Positions 17,555 to 25,179 of a stretch of 62,314 nucleotides of DNA are shown one piece after another. The stretch's first letter is position 1, and each line of letters begins with the position of its first letter. Both the position numbers and the translations under genes were made by a program. Origin of the DNA: Deltaproteobacteria bacterium (lineage in GTDB: Bacteria; Desulfobacterota; Syntrophorhabdia; Syntrophorhabdales; Syntrophorhabdaceae); contig JAKORG010000017.1 of NCBI GenBank assembly GCA_029777945.1, positions 1 through 62,314 on the forward strand, given 5' to 3'. Under the pieces are notes generated by a model. That model worked only from the letters and a program-made list of their open reading frames with translations. It was not told where the DNA came from and did no database searches.

Positions 17555-17613
17555 AAAACAGTCGGTGATTTTTTTTCAGGACAACAACACATAAAATCAC
17601 TGACTGTTTTTTT
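17555..17613 (+). terminator. Strong terminator after the flavoenzyme relic
   Basis: AAAACAGTCGGTGATTTT (17555-17572) pairs with AAAATCACTGACTGTTTT (17593-17610) with one mismatch, followed by more T. It closes the molybdoenzyme transcript. Confidence 0.85.
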
Positions 17614-17647
17614 AATTTTAATTTTTAATTGAAGCATTCTTTTTTTC

Positions 17648-17676
17648 TTGACATCAAGGTCAATTTAAATTAAAAA
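17648..17676 (+). promoter_or_regulatory. Promoter/operator of the oadGB-like genes
   Basis: TTGACA (17648-17653) and TAAAAA (17671-17676) are 17 nt apart. The -35 is embedded in TTGACATCAAGGTCAA, a palindrome with 5-bp arms (17648-17652 and 17659-17663) that could be an operator. A 5' leader of about 130 nt would precede the ATG at 17814. Confidence 0.45.
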
Positions 17677-17813
17677 TAGGTGAATTTTTAGACTTAAAAC
17701 TTTTAATAAAATGGGGCATAAAAAGACTTTACCGAAAAAAAACATTAAAAAAACGGTCAGAGTCACTTTAATTTTCTCATCGAATTATAACTTTAAAACC
17801 AGGAGGTTTAAAA

Positions 17814-17945
17814 ATGGTTAGAGAAGCATTAGGTGTTGCCGGAACAGGGCTTTTAATTGTGTTTCTAACATTAATTATCCTCTCTTTGAGCGTGAAGTTA
17901 ATGAGCTTTGTTGTCAAGTCAATGACAAAGAAGGGGGGTAAGTGA
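17814..17945 (+). CDS. OadG-like small membrane subunit of a sodium-pump decarboxylase
   Basis: A 43-residue protein with one transmembrane helix (about residues 8-28: [20 protein letters not shown]) and a basic tail (KSMTKKGGK). This is the form of the gamma (OadG/MmdD-type) subunit of biotin-dependent sodium-pump decarboxylases, minus the long C-terminal tail. A strong AGGAGG site precedes the ATG. The next ATG, for the beta subunit, begins one base after its stop codon, so the two are translationally coupled. Assignment rests on size, membrane topology and position. Confidence 0.65.
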   Translation: MVREALGVAGTGLLIVFLTLIILSLSVKLMSFVVKSMTKKGGK

Positions 17946-17946
17946 T

Positions 17947-19068
17947 ATGCATTTGTTAAATGTTTTATACGAAATCTATTTGAAAACAGGTATCCCCCAT
18001 CTTGACTACAGATATGTCATTATGTGGCTCATAGGATGTCTTTTTATGTATCTTGCCATAAAAAAGGATTTTGAACCCCTCCTTTTGGTTCCCATTGGGT
18101 TTAGTATATTTCTTGTTAATATGCCCATAGCGCCCCTTACAGGTCCGGGTCAACTTATAAATCTATTTTTTAAGTATGGTCTTGAAACAGAGATTATACC
18201 CTGTCTTATTTTCCTCGGCATAGGTGCCCTTACTGATTTTGGACCTATGATTGCAAACCCAAAGACGCTACTACTCGGTGCTGCAGCACAGTTAGGCGTG
18301 TATGTGGCATTTTTTGGTTCAATCTTCTTTGGTTTTACTATAAAAGAGGCTGCATCCATTGGTATAATAGGTGGAGCAGACGGTCCAACAACGATTTATC
18401 TCGCATCTGCCCTTGCGCCCCATATGATGGGCATGGTTGCTGTTGCCGCATACTCGTATATGGCTATGGTGCCATTAATACAGCCACCGATAATGAAGCT
18501 CTTAACCTCAGAGGCAGAAAGAAAAATCAGGATGAAACAGTTAAGGCCTGTAACAAAGACAGAAAAGATAATCTTTCCTCTGGTGGCAACGGTAGTCATA
18601 TGTCTTTTAACCCCAGATGCAGCACCCCTTATGGGTCTTTTTATGATTGGTAATCTATTTAGGGAGTGTAAGGTAGTGGACAGGCTTTTAAAGACCGCAC
18701 AGAACGACCTTTTAAATATCGTTACCATAGTCCTTGGCCTTGCAGTCGGCTCTACTATGAAGGCAGAGGTATTTTTAAGTCCTAAACCTTTATTTATATT
18801 CTTTTTAGGTCTTGTTGCCTTTGCTTTTTCAACATTTGGCGGTGTTTTATTTGCAAAAATTATGAATCTTTTCTTGAAGGAGAAGATAAATCCATTGATT
18901 GGCTCAGCCGGTGTATCAGCAGTGCCTATGGCTGCCCGTGTATCACAGAAGGTTGGTCAGGAGGCAGATCCCAAAAACTTTCTGCTTATGCATGCCATGG
19001 GACCAAATGTAGCCGGTGTAATAGGAACAGCGGTTGCAGCTGGCACATTCCTGGCTATGTTAAAATAG
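17947..19068 (+). CDS. Sodium-translocating decarboxylase beta subunit (OadB/GcdB/MmdB)
   Basis: A 373-residue polytopic membrane protein of the OadB family. The ion-channel signature [20 protein letters not shown] (about 138-157) with the sodium-binding Asp is intact, and the C-terminal block [18 protein letters not shown] is typical. In these complexes, decarboxylation of carboxybiotin by the beta subunit pumps two Na+ out of the cell. No carboxyltransferase (alpha) or biotin carrier gene lies nearby, so the substrate (oxaloacetate, glutaconyl-CoA or methylmalonyl-CoA) cannot be told; the alpha subunit must be elsewhere. For anaerobes that degrade aromatic or fatty acids this pump supplies energy. 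Length matches the family. Confidence 0.9.
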   Translation: MHLLNVLYEIYLKTGIPHLDYRYVIMWLIGCLFMYLAIKKDFEPLLLVPIGFSIFLVNMPIAPLTGPGQLINLFFKYGLETEIIPCLIFLGIGALTDFGPMIANPKTLLLGAAAQLGVYVAFFGSIFFGFTIKEAASIGIIGGADGPTTIYLASALAPHMMGMVAVAAYSYMAMVPLIQPPIMKLLTSEAERKIRMKQLRPVTKTEKIIFPLVATVVICLLTPDAAPLMGLFMIGNLFRECKVVDRLLKTAQNDLLNIVTIVLGLAVGSTMKAEVFLSPKPLFIFFLGLVAFAFSTFGGVLFAKIMNLFLKEKINPLIGSAGVSAVPMAARVSQKVGQEADPKNFLLMHAMGPNVAGVIGTAVAAGTFLAMLK

Positions 19069-19120
19069 ATTTTAATTTTTTAACTGACTGGTAGGAAAAA
19101 TATAATAACCTGGTAAAACT

Positions 19121-19144
19121 AAAGGCAGAAATTAGGCCTTTTTT
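19121..19144. terminator. Terminator between convergent oadB and TRAP genes
   Basis: AAAGGC (19121-19126) pairs with GCCTTT (19136-19141), followed by TTT on the plus strand. It overlaps the last bases of the TRAP permease gene. Confidence 0.55.
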
Positions 19145-21033
19145 CAGATTCGTGAAACAATGTATGTCAGGATAAGTAGGCCTATGCCTGCTAAATCTGT
19201 ATATATACCAGGCTTTATAAGTAGTATAGCCCCTGCAATAAGGGGAACTCTAAGTACAATTGGTATTGCTCTGCCCATGAGCCATCCCTGCATACCACAG
19301 GCAAGGGCAAATGTGCCAAGAAGAGATGTGACAACAACCTGTATAACCTCAATAGGAGAGCCGATTAAAAGCATGGCTGGATTAAAGATAAACATATATG
19401 GCGCAATAAATGCCGCAACACCTAATTTCATGGCAGTAAAACCTACCTTATTAGGATGAGCCTTTGCAATGGCTGCCCCTGCGTATGCAGCAAGGGCAAC
19501 AGGCGGTGTTATAGCAGAGATGCAGGCAAAATAGAAGACAAAGAGGTGTGCTGCAATGGGTAAGGCACTGAGTTTTGTTAGACCTGTTGTTATAACAGCA
19601 GCACAAATGGCATATGCAGCTGTTGTTGGCATACCCATACCAAGGACAATGGCAACAACCATAGAAAGAAAGAGTGCGATTGGCAGTATTCCCTTTGAAA
19701 AATCAAGTAAAATAGTTGCAAATTTTAAACCTATGCCAGTCTGGGAAATGATACCTATAACGATACCTGCTGCCGCACATGTCCCTGCCATCTCAATTGC
19801 ACCCCGTGCACCGTTTGCAAGGGAATCAATAATTTTTTTAAGACCCATCCTTGTGTCTTTATTTGTCCAGCTTACTATAATGCATGCAGCCACAGCATAG
19901 GTTCCTGCTTTAATAATAGATGCCATGGCAATGGCAATATAATAAACAAGAACACCAAGAGGTGCAAACATATAGATTTTTTTCATTGTCTCTTTTTTAC
20001 TTGGCAGTTTTTCCTTTGGGAGGCCCACGAGACCAGTCTTTGCTGCCTCAAAATCAACCATAAAATATACGGCAAGATAATACATAGCAGCAGGCAGGAT
20101 TGCTGCCACAAGCACCTTAACATACGGAACACCCAGTATCTCTGCCATGAGGAAAGCGCCGGCACCCATGACAGGAGGCATGATCTGTCCGCCTGTGGAG
20201 GCAACTGCCTCAACAGCACCTGCAAAGTGGGCTTTGTACCCCATGTTCTTCATCATTGGGATTGTAAAACTTCCAGTTCCAACAACATTGGCAGCAGAAC
20301 TACCAGATACAGTTCCAAAAAGAGAGCTGGATATGATGGCAACCTTTGCAGGGCCACCTCGAGCCCAACCGACAATGGAGTTGGCAAACTGGATAAAATA
20401 TGCACCGACCCCTGAACTTCTTAAAAAGGCACCAAATACAACAAAAATATAAACGTATGCAGCGGATACGAAAATTGGCAATCCTAATATCCCATCAAGA
20501 CTGAAAAGATAAGTAAATATCCTGGGCCAGCTGTAGCCTTTATGATAAAAAAGCCCTGGTAAATACTTTCCGAAATATCCATAGAGTATAAACAACATGG
20601 CAATTATCATTAAGGCAGTGCCTGTTGTCCTCCTTGTCATCTCTAAAATAGCAATGATAAACATGAGGGAGATGATGGTATCCCACGTTGTAGGCACAAC
20701 GCCAACCCTGTAAATCCATTCGTCGAAGTTTATAACCATATATACAAAAGGTATTATAACCATGAGTATTAAGGCATAATCCACTGGGTGAACCTTTTTT
20801 TTAGCACCTTCCCAGCCTGGATAGAGAAGGAAACACATGAATGCAAGAAAAACAATGTGCATGCCCCTGAAATACCAGGGGTCAATAGGGCTTATGAGTA
20901 AGCAATAAAGATGGAAGAGGGAGCAGATGGCCCCCACAATGTAGAGTACCCAAGTGCCAAATTTTCCAAATTCCCGGGTTCTTATAAGTTCGGCATCTTT
21001 TATTTTACTGAGATCAACTGTTTTCTCTTCCAT
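19144..21033 (-). CDS. TRAP transporter permease, 4TM/12TM fusion (DctQM type)
   Basis: A 629-residue polytopic membrane protein: an N-terminal DctQ-like four-helix part (about 30-170) is fused to the 12-TM DctM part. Family marks are RGGPAKVAIISSSLFGTVSGSSAANVVGTGSFTIP-like residues near 222-256 and GGQIMPPVMGAGAFLMAEILGVPY (about 276-299), plus VLGMGMPTTAAYA near 460. This fused type works with TAXI-family binding proteins, and one is encoded immediately upstream (42 nt apart). It drives uptake of an organic acid or amino acid using an ion gradient. Substrate unknown. It is last in the minus-strand run PEPCK, XRE-cyclase, TAXI, permease. Confidence 0.92.
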   Translation of the reverse strand: MEEKTVDLSKIKDAELIRTREFGKFGTWVLYIVGAICSLFHLYCLLISPIDPWYFRGMHIVFLAFMCFLLYPGWEGAKKKVHPVDYALILMVIIPFVYMVINFDEWIYRVGVVPTTWDTIISLMFIIAILEMTRRTTGTALMIIAMLFILYGYFGKYLPGLFYHKGYSWPRIFTYLFSLDGILGLPIFVSAAYVYIFVVFGAFLRSSGVGAYFIQFANSIVGWARGGPAKVAIISSSLFGTVSGSSAANVVGTGSFTIPMMKNMGYKAHFAGAVEAVASTGGQIMPPVMGAGAFLMAEILGVPYVKVLVAAILPAAMYYLAVYFMVDFEAAKTGLVGLPKEKLPSKKETMKKIYMFAPLGVLVYYIAIAMASIIKAGTYAVAACIIVSWTNKDTRMGLKKIIDSLANGARGAIEMAGTCAAAGIVIGIISQTGIGLKFATILLDFSKGILPIALFLSMVVAIVLGMGMPTTAAYAICAAVITTGLTKLSALPIAAHLFVFYFACISAITPPVALAAYAGAAIAKAHPNKVGFTAMKLGVAAFIAPYMFIFNPAMLLIGSPIEVIQVVVTSLLGTFALACGMQGWLMGRAIPIVLRVPLIAGAILLIKPGIYTDLAGIGLLILTYIVSRI

Positions 21034-21074
21034 CTTCCCCCCTTCATTAAAATAATTTTTTTTTTAAGATTAAT

Positions 21075-22058
21075 TTACTGTTTTAGTTCCTTTGGTATCT
21101 TGATGCCAATCTCTTCATAATATTTTATTGCACCAGGGTGAAGCGGGATAGGGGAATAGAGAATATTTTTAGGCTCAACCTCAACAGCAGATTTATGGAC
21201 ACTTACAAGTAAAGGTTTATTCAAAAAAATCTGTTTTGTAAATTCGTAAACAAAGTCTGCAGGCATGTCTTTGTAAGTAACCATAAAATTCCAAACAGTT
21301 AAGGTAGGTATATCGTTTGGGGCACTTTTGTATGTGCCTTTCGGAATAATACCTTTTGCAAAATCAGGGTGTTTTTTAATAAACCTTGTGGCAATGTCAT
21401 CTTCAACCCCGATTACTACTATATCATGAGTTGTCTCTGTTGCTGAAATAAGCCCCCAGGATAGTCCTACCGATTGTCCGTTTGCATCAATAAGGCCATC
21501 TTTTAGTTGGTTATCAAGGTCAGAAGATGATGCATTTACTATCTTTTTTGGTTTAACACCGGCCTCTGCAATTATCATTGGCCAGTAAGTAGCCGGTGTT
21601 CCTCCCACAGGACCAGTGCCCACGATTTTTCCGTTAAAATCTTTAATGCTTTTTATCCCGCTTTTCTTTAAGGCATACATCTGAAAATATGTTGTATACA
21701 TTGGGAATATTGCACGGATATTCTGATATTTTTTCCCTTTTGCCCAGCCTGTTCCTGTCCAGCCTTCATATGCAGGTGCTGCAGTTACCATTCCAAAATG
21801 AAGTTCTTTATTATTTACGAGCTGGACATTGTGCACAGGGCCACCTGTTGATTCAACAGAAGCAGGGATACCCATTTTTTCTCCAAGCACCTTTGCAGGA
21901 CCTCCTGCCCATACATAATAGACCCCTCCGATAGGTGCTGCACCTATTGTAACACCTTTTACAGGCCAGTCTTTTTTCTGCTGTGCATTACACGGGGAGA
22001 TAATAAAAGTGAATGATAGAAAACAAGCTAAACAAAACAAAAAAATACTCTTTTTCAT
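21075..22058 (-). CDS. TAXI-family TRAP solute-binding protein
   Basis: A 327-residue periplasmic binding protein with a clear signal peptide (MKKSIFLFCLACFLSFTFI, then SPCNA-QQ cleavage near 25). IGAAPIGGVYYVWAGGPAKVL (about 37-57) and the ESTGGPVHNVQLVNNKELHFGMV block are characteristic of the TAXI branch. It delivers its ligand to the fused permease encoded downstream. The start has a GAGGGGG-type ribosome site (22062-22068, minus strand). Relatives bind glutamate/2-oxoglutarate or short carboxylates; the ligand here cannot be assigned. Confidence 0.92.
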   Translation of the reverse strand: MKKSIFLFCLACFLSFTFIISPCNAQQKKDWPVKGVTIGAAPIGGVYYVWAGGPAKVLGEKMGIPASVESTGGPVHNVQLVNNKELHFGMVTAAPAYEGWTGTGWAKGKKYQNIRAIFPMYTTYFQMYALKKSGIKSIKDFNGKIVGTGPVGGTPATYWPMIIAEAGVKPKKIVNASSSDLDNQLKDGLIDANGQSVGLSWGLISATETTHDIVVIGVEDDIATRFIKKHPDFAKGIIPKGTYKSAPNDIPTLTVWNFMVTYKDMPADFVYEFTKQIFLNKPLLVSVHKSAVEVEPKNILYSPIPLHPGAIKYYEEIGIKIPKELKQ

Positions 22059-22145
22059 GATAACCCCCTCCTTTTTTTTGTATCCAATTTTCTAACTACA
22101 ATTTATAAAAAACATTGTCAATAAAAATTTATCTGATTTTCTTTT

Positions 22146-22865
22146 CTATGTTAGATTATTTATGTCTAATTCTTTGTTTAGTAGCTCAAAGTAAACCCTT
22201 ATTTTGTAAGAAATATTTAATTTTTTATTTAGATTATCTTTTACATCATCTGTAAAAAATATACCAGATTTTACACTTTCTTCTGCCCATGTCCGTATGA
22301 GGAAGGCCCTGTTTACTGTATCACCTATAATGTCTTTTGATGCATACCCTGGATGGCCTATTAGACCTAAATAAATAGGTCCTGTATTTAAGACAATCAT
22401 TAATTCCCTTTGATTTAATGCTTCTTTGCTACTTAACGCTGTGTCTATAGCCCTTTTTGTGTGCTCAGGCCCGGAAAAAAAGGCAAGAAAGCCATCACCC
22501 ATATATTTAACAGGAATACCGTCATTTTTTAGGGTAATCTCGGTGAGCGTAAAAAACATTGCATTTAAATATTGAACGAGATCTTGAGGTTTCATCAATA
22601 GAGAACGTTTTGCAAAACCTATTATACCTGTTAACAGGACGGTTGCATCAAAAATGTGCTCTTCTCTATCTGTGATACCTAAAAGGAAATCTGTGCTTAC
22701 ATTAAAAAGGGTTGCAATCTTTATCAAAGATTTAATGTCAGGATAACTTGCCCCTTTTTCCCATTTTGATACCGCCTGGGTTGTAACCTGTAATGCATTG
22801 GCAAGGTTTATCTGTTTTAGCCCATGCTTTTCTCTTAACCGTCTTATTTTTATTCCCAAATCCAT
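22146..22865 (-). CDS. XRE-type HTH fused to a class III cyclase-like domain (probably catalytically dead)
   Basis: A 239-residue protein with a Cro/C1-type HTH (about 5-60: KIRRLREKHGLKQINLANAL, then QAVSKWEKG) followed by a class III adenylate/guanylate cyclase homology domain (about 72-235). The cyclase core is recognisable: TVLLTGIIGFA (75-85), KYMGDGFLAFF (120-130), GDTVNRAF (181-188). Of the two metal-binding aspartates, the first is Gly80 while the second, Asp124, remains, and the transition-state Arg expected four residues after Asn185 is Leu189. It is therefore probably not a cyclase but a nucleotide-sensing or dimerising module on a DNA-binding protein. The gene lies between PEPCK and the TAXI/TRAP genes on the same strand, so it may regulate this uptake and gluconeogenic set. 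Confidence 0.8.
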   Translation of the reverse strand: MDLGIKIRRLREKHGLKQINLANALQVTTQAVSKWEKGASYPDIKSLIKIATLFNVSTDFLLGITDREEHIFDATVLLTGIIGFAKRSLLMKPQDLVQYLNAMFFTLTEITLKNDGIPVKYMGDGFLAFFSGPEHTKRAIDTALSSKEALNQRELMIVLNTGPIYLGLIGHPGYASKDIIGDTVNRAFLIRTWAEESVKSGIFFTDDVKDNLNKKLNISYKIRVYFELLNKELDINNLT

Positions 22866-22903
22866 TTGGGTCTTTTTTTTGAAAAAATGTAAGCCTTAAA
22901 ATC

Positions 22904-24712
22904 TTACTCTTTCATTAATCTTTCCTGAAGGGCCTTAAGTTCATTTTTTAACTCCATAGGCAAGTCTGACCCAAAGGTCTTGAAAAACCTTTCAATCTCT
23001 TTTGCTTCTTCAAGCCATGCCTCTTTATCTACATATAAAAGCTCTTCCATTGCTTCTCTTGATAATGATAATCCTGTTAGATCAAGGTCTTCAGGTCTTG
23101 GAACATACCCTATAGGTGTTATTCTGGCCCCTGCTGTTTTTAAACATCTACCTATTATCCATTCCAAAACCCTTAAGTTCTCGCCGAATCCAGGCCACAG
23201 GTAATTTCCATCTTTGTCTGTGCGAAACCAGTTAACGTGAAAAATCTTAGGCGGTTTTTCCATCTTTTTTCCCATATCAAGCCAGTGTTGAAAGTACATA
23301 CCCATGTTATATCCGCAGAAAGGAAGCATTGCCATTGGGTCACGCCTTATTTCACCCTGTTTTCCATATTGTGCTGCAGTCCTTTCCGATGCCATTGTGG
23401 CACCTAAAAATACACCGTGCTTCCAGTCAAATGATTCGTATACAAGAGGCACTGTATGAGGTCTTCTGCCACCAAAAACAATAGCGTCTATTAAAACGCC
23501 GTGATGATGTTCTATCCTGTTGGAAATAGAAGGGCATTGGATTATAGGTGCAGTAAATCTGCTGTTTGGATGTGCGCCGAGCACTATATTCCCCTTTTTA
23601 TCTACCATACCTGGTCTCCATGGCTTTCCTTCCCAGTTTATTCCTTCCTGAGGAGGTTCCCCATCCATGCCTTCCCACCAGATATTTTTATCTTTTGTCA
23701 GAAGCACATTGGTAAAAATCGTATTTTTCTTTATGGTTTCCATTGCATTTCTGTTTGTATTATAGTTTGTTCCTGGAGCTACACCGAAAAACCCTGTTTC
23801 AGGGTTAATTGCCCAGAGTCTTCCATCTGTGTCTATACGCATCCAGGCTATATCATCGCCAACGGTCCATATGCGATAGCCTTTATGTTTCATGCTTTCC
23901 GGTGGAATGAGCATGGCGAGGTTTGTCTTTCCGCATGCACTGGGAAATGCACCGGCAATATATGTGATGCGTCCGCTCGGGTCTTCAACACCCATTATAA
24001 GCATATGTTCTGCGAGCCATCCTTCCTGTCTCGCAAGATAGCTTGCAATTCTCAAGGCTAAGCATTTTTTGCCAAGGAGGACATTCCCGCCATAGCCTGA
24101 ACCTACGCTCCAAATCGTGTTGTCTTCTGGAAAATGGAGAATTAATCTCTTTTTCTCATCGAGGTCTGCCTTACCGTGCAGGCATTTTGTAAATTTACCG
24201 TTTGTTCCAAGTTTTTTTAATACTGCAGAACCCATTCTTGTCATGATTCTCATGTTTAATACAACATAAATGTTATCCGTTAGCTGGACACCTATTTTTG
24301 AGAAAGGTGAACCAATGGGGCCCATGGAGAAAGGAACAACATACATGGTTCTTCCCCTCATGGAACCATAAAAAATTTCTCTTGCCTTTTTATATGCCTC
24401 ATCAGGTGGCATCCAGTTGTTCGTTGGTCCTGCCATCTTTTTCGTGGATGTGCAAATATATGTGAGGTGTTCGGTCCGTGCCACATCATTAGGGTGTGTT
24501 CTGTGATATACGCACCCAGGCCATTTCTCCTGATCCAGTTCAATTAGTTCCCCTGTTTTGAATGCTTCCTGCTCCAGCATTTTCTTTTCTTCCTCTGAAC
24601 CGTCACACCAGTGGATTCTATCAGGCTGACACAGTTCAGCCATTTCTATGATCCATATTTTTAGTTGTGCATGTTTTGTGGGCCAGGAACTTACATTGTA
24701 TGTGATAAACAT
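22904..24712 (-). CDS. pckG: Phosphoenolpyruvate carboxykinase (GTP)
   Basis: A 602-residue GTP-type PEPCK, the usual length. The kinase-1 P-loop and reactive Cys lie in FPSACGKTNLAM (about 256-267). The oxaloacetate/PEP and metal sites are seen in GSGYGGNVLLGKKC and GDDIAWM, and guanine recognition in the NWFRTDKDGNYLWPGFGEN block (about 505-523). It interconverts oxaloacetate + GTP with PEP + CO2 + GDP. In an anaerobe growing on organic acids it would feed gluconeogenesis from TCA-cycle intermediates, which fits the adjacent organic-acid-type TRAP transporter. It is the first gene of the minus-strand run, 38 nt ahead of the XRE-cyclase gene. Confidence 0.95.
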   Translation of the reverse strand: MFITYNVSSWPTKHAQLKIWIIEMAELCQPDRIHWCDGSEEEKKMLEQEAFKTGELIELDQEKWPGCVYHRTHPNDVARTEHLTYICTSTKKMAGPTNNWMPPDEAYKKAREIFYGSMRGRTMYVVPFSMGPIGSPFSKIGVQLTDNIYVVLNMRIMTRMGSAVLKKLGTNGKFTKCLHGKADLDEKKRLILHFPEDNTIWSVGSGYGGNVLLGKKCLALRIASYLARQEGWLAEHMLIMGVEDPSGRITYIAGAFPSACGKTNLAMLIPPESMKHKGYRIWTVGDDIAWMRIDTDGRLWAINPETGFFGVAPGTNYNTNRNAMETIKKNTIFTNVLLTKDKNIWWEGMDGEPPQEGINWEGKPWRPGMVDKKGNIVLGAHPNSRFTAPIIQCPSISNRIEHHHGVLIDAIVFGGRRPHTVPLVYESFDWKHGVFLGATMASERTAAQYGKQGEIRRDPMAMLPFCGYNMGMYFQHWLDMGKKMEKPPKIFHVNWFRTDKDGNYLWPGFGENLRVLEWIIGRCLKTAGARITPIGYVPRPEDLDLTGLSLSREAMEELLYVDKEAWLEEAKEIERFFKTFGSDLPMELKNELKALQERLMKE

Positions 24713-24858
24713 TTAGCTCTCCTTATTTGATATTTTTTCATAAAATAACACAAAAGTAATATAAAATAAAATAGTAATTAAAGATTATCCATAAGGTTTT
24801 GTCAATGAATTTGCATTGGTGGCAATAATCTACTTTGTATACATTTTTTAAAATTTTC

Positions 24859-24886
24859 TTGAAAATAATTATGGCGTATGTATAAG
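24859..24886 (+). promoter_or_regulatory. Promoter of the cobalamin-riboswitch transcript
   Basis: TTGAAA (24859-24864) and TATAAG (24881-24886) with 16-nt spacing place the transcription start near 24893, just before the riboswitch. Confidence 0.55.
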
Positions 24887-24892
24887 CTATCA

Positions 24893-25050
24893 TAGTCGAG
24901 CAGCTGACTTTCAATGGAAGTGGAGTGTAAATCTTCCGCTGTCCCGCAACTGTGATGGCTTATGGATTGTGCACGGCTTTTTGCCAGTCACTACCTTAAA
25001 TGGTGGGAAGACGCACAATTCCCAATGCCTAAGCCAGGAAACTTTGGGTC
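24893..25050 (+). ncRNA. Cobalamin (B12) riboswitch
   Basis: The class signatures appear in order: GGAAGTGGAGTGTAAATCTT (24915-24934), then CCGCTGTCCCGCAACTGTGA (24935-24954), GCCAGTCACTACC (24983-24995), GTGGGAAGACG, and the closing AAGCCAGGAAAC (25032-25043). No terminator hairpin is evident between it and the downstream gene, so control is probably translational. It governs the TonB-dependent receptor at 25180, which marks that receptor as a corrinoid transporter. Confidence 0.92.
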
Positions 25051-25095
25051 GGACACACTGCACGCATATCCTTACGAGGTATAGGGAGGTGCAAA

Positions 25096-25116
25096 ATGAA
25101 ACATAATCCAGCCTGA
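25096..25116 (+). CDS. Six-codon leader ORF between riboswitch and receptor
   Basis: ATG-AAA-CAT-AAT-CCA-GCC-TGA follows a strong GGGAGGTG site (25084-25091) at ideal spacing, 63 nt before the receptor start. It may be a genuine leader peptide whose translation the riboswitch controls, or the site may simply be the sequestered expression platform. Confidence 0.35.
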   Translation: MKHNPA

Positions 25117-25179
25117 ATCCCGGAAATCATTAACCTTACAATTTTATACAAGAAATTAAAAATTAAGAAAGGAGAAGAT

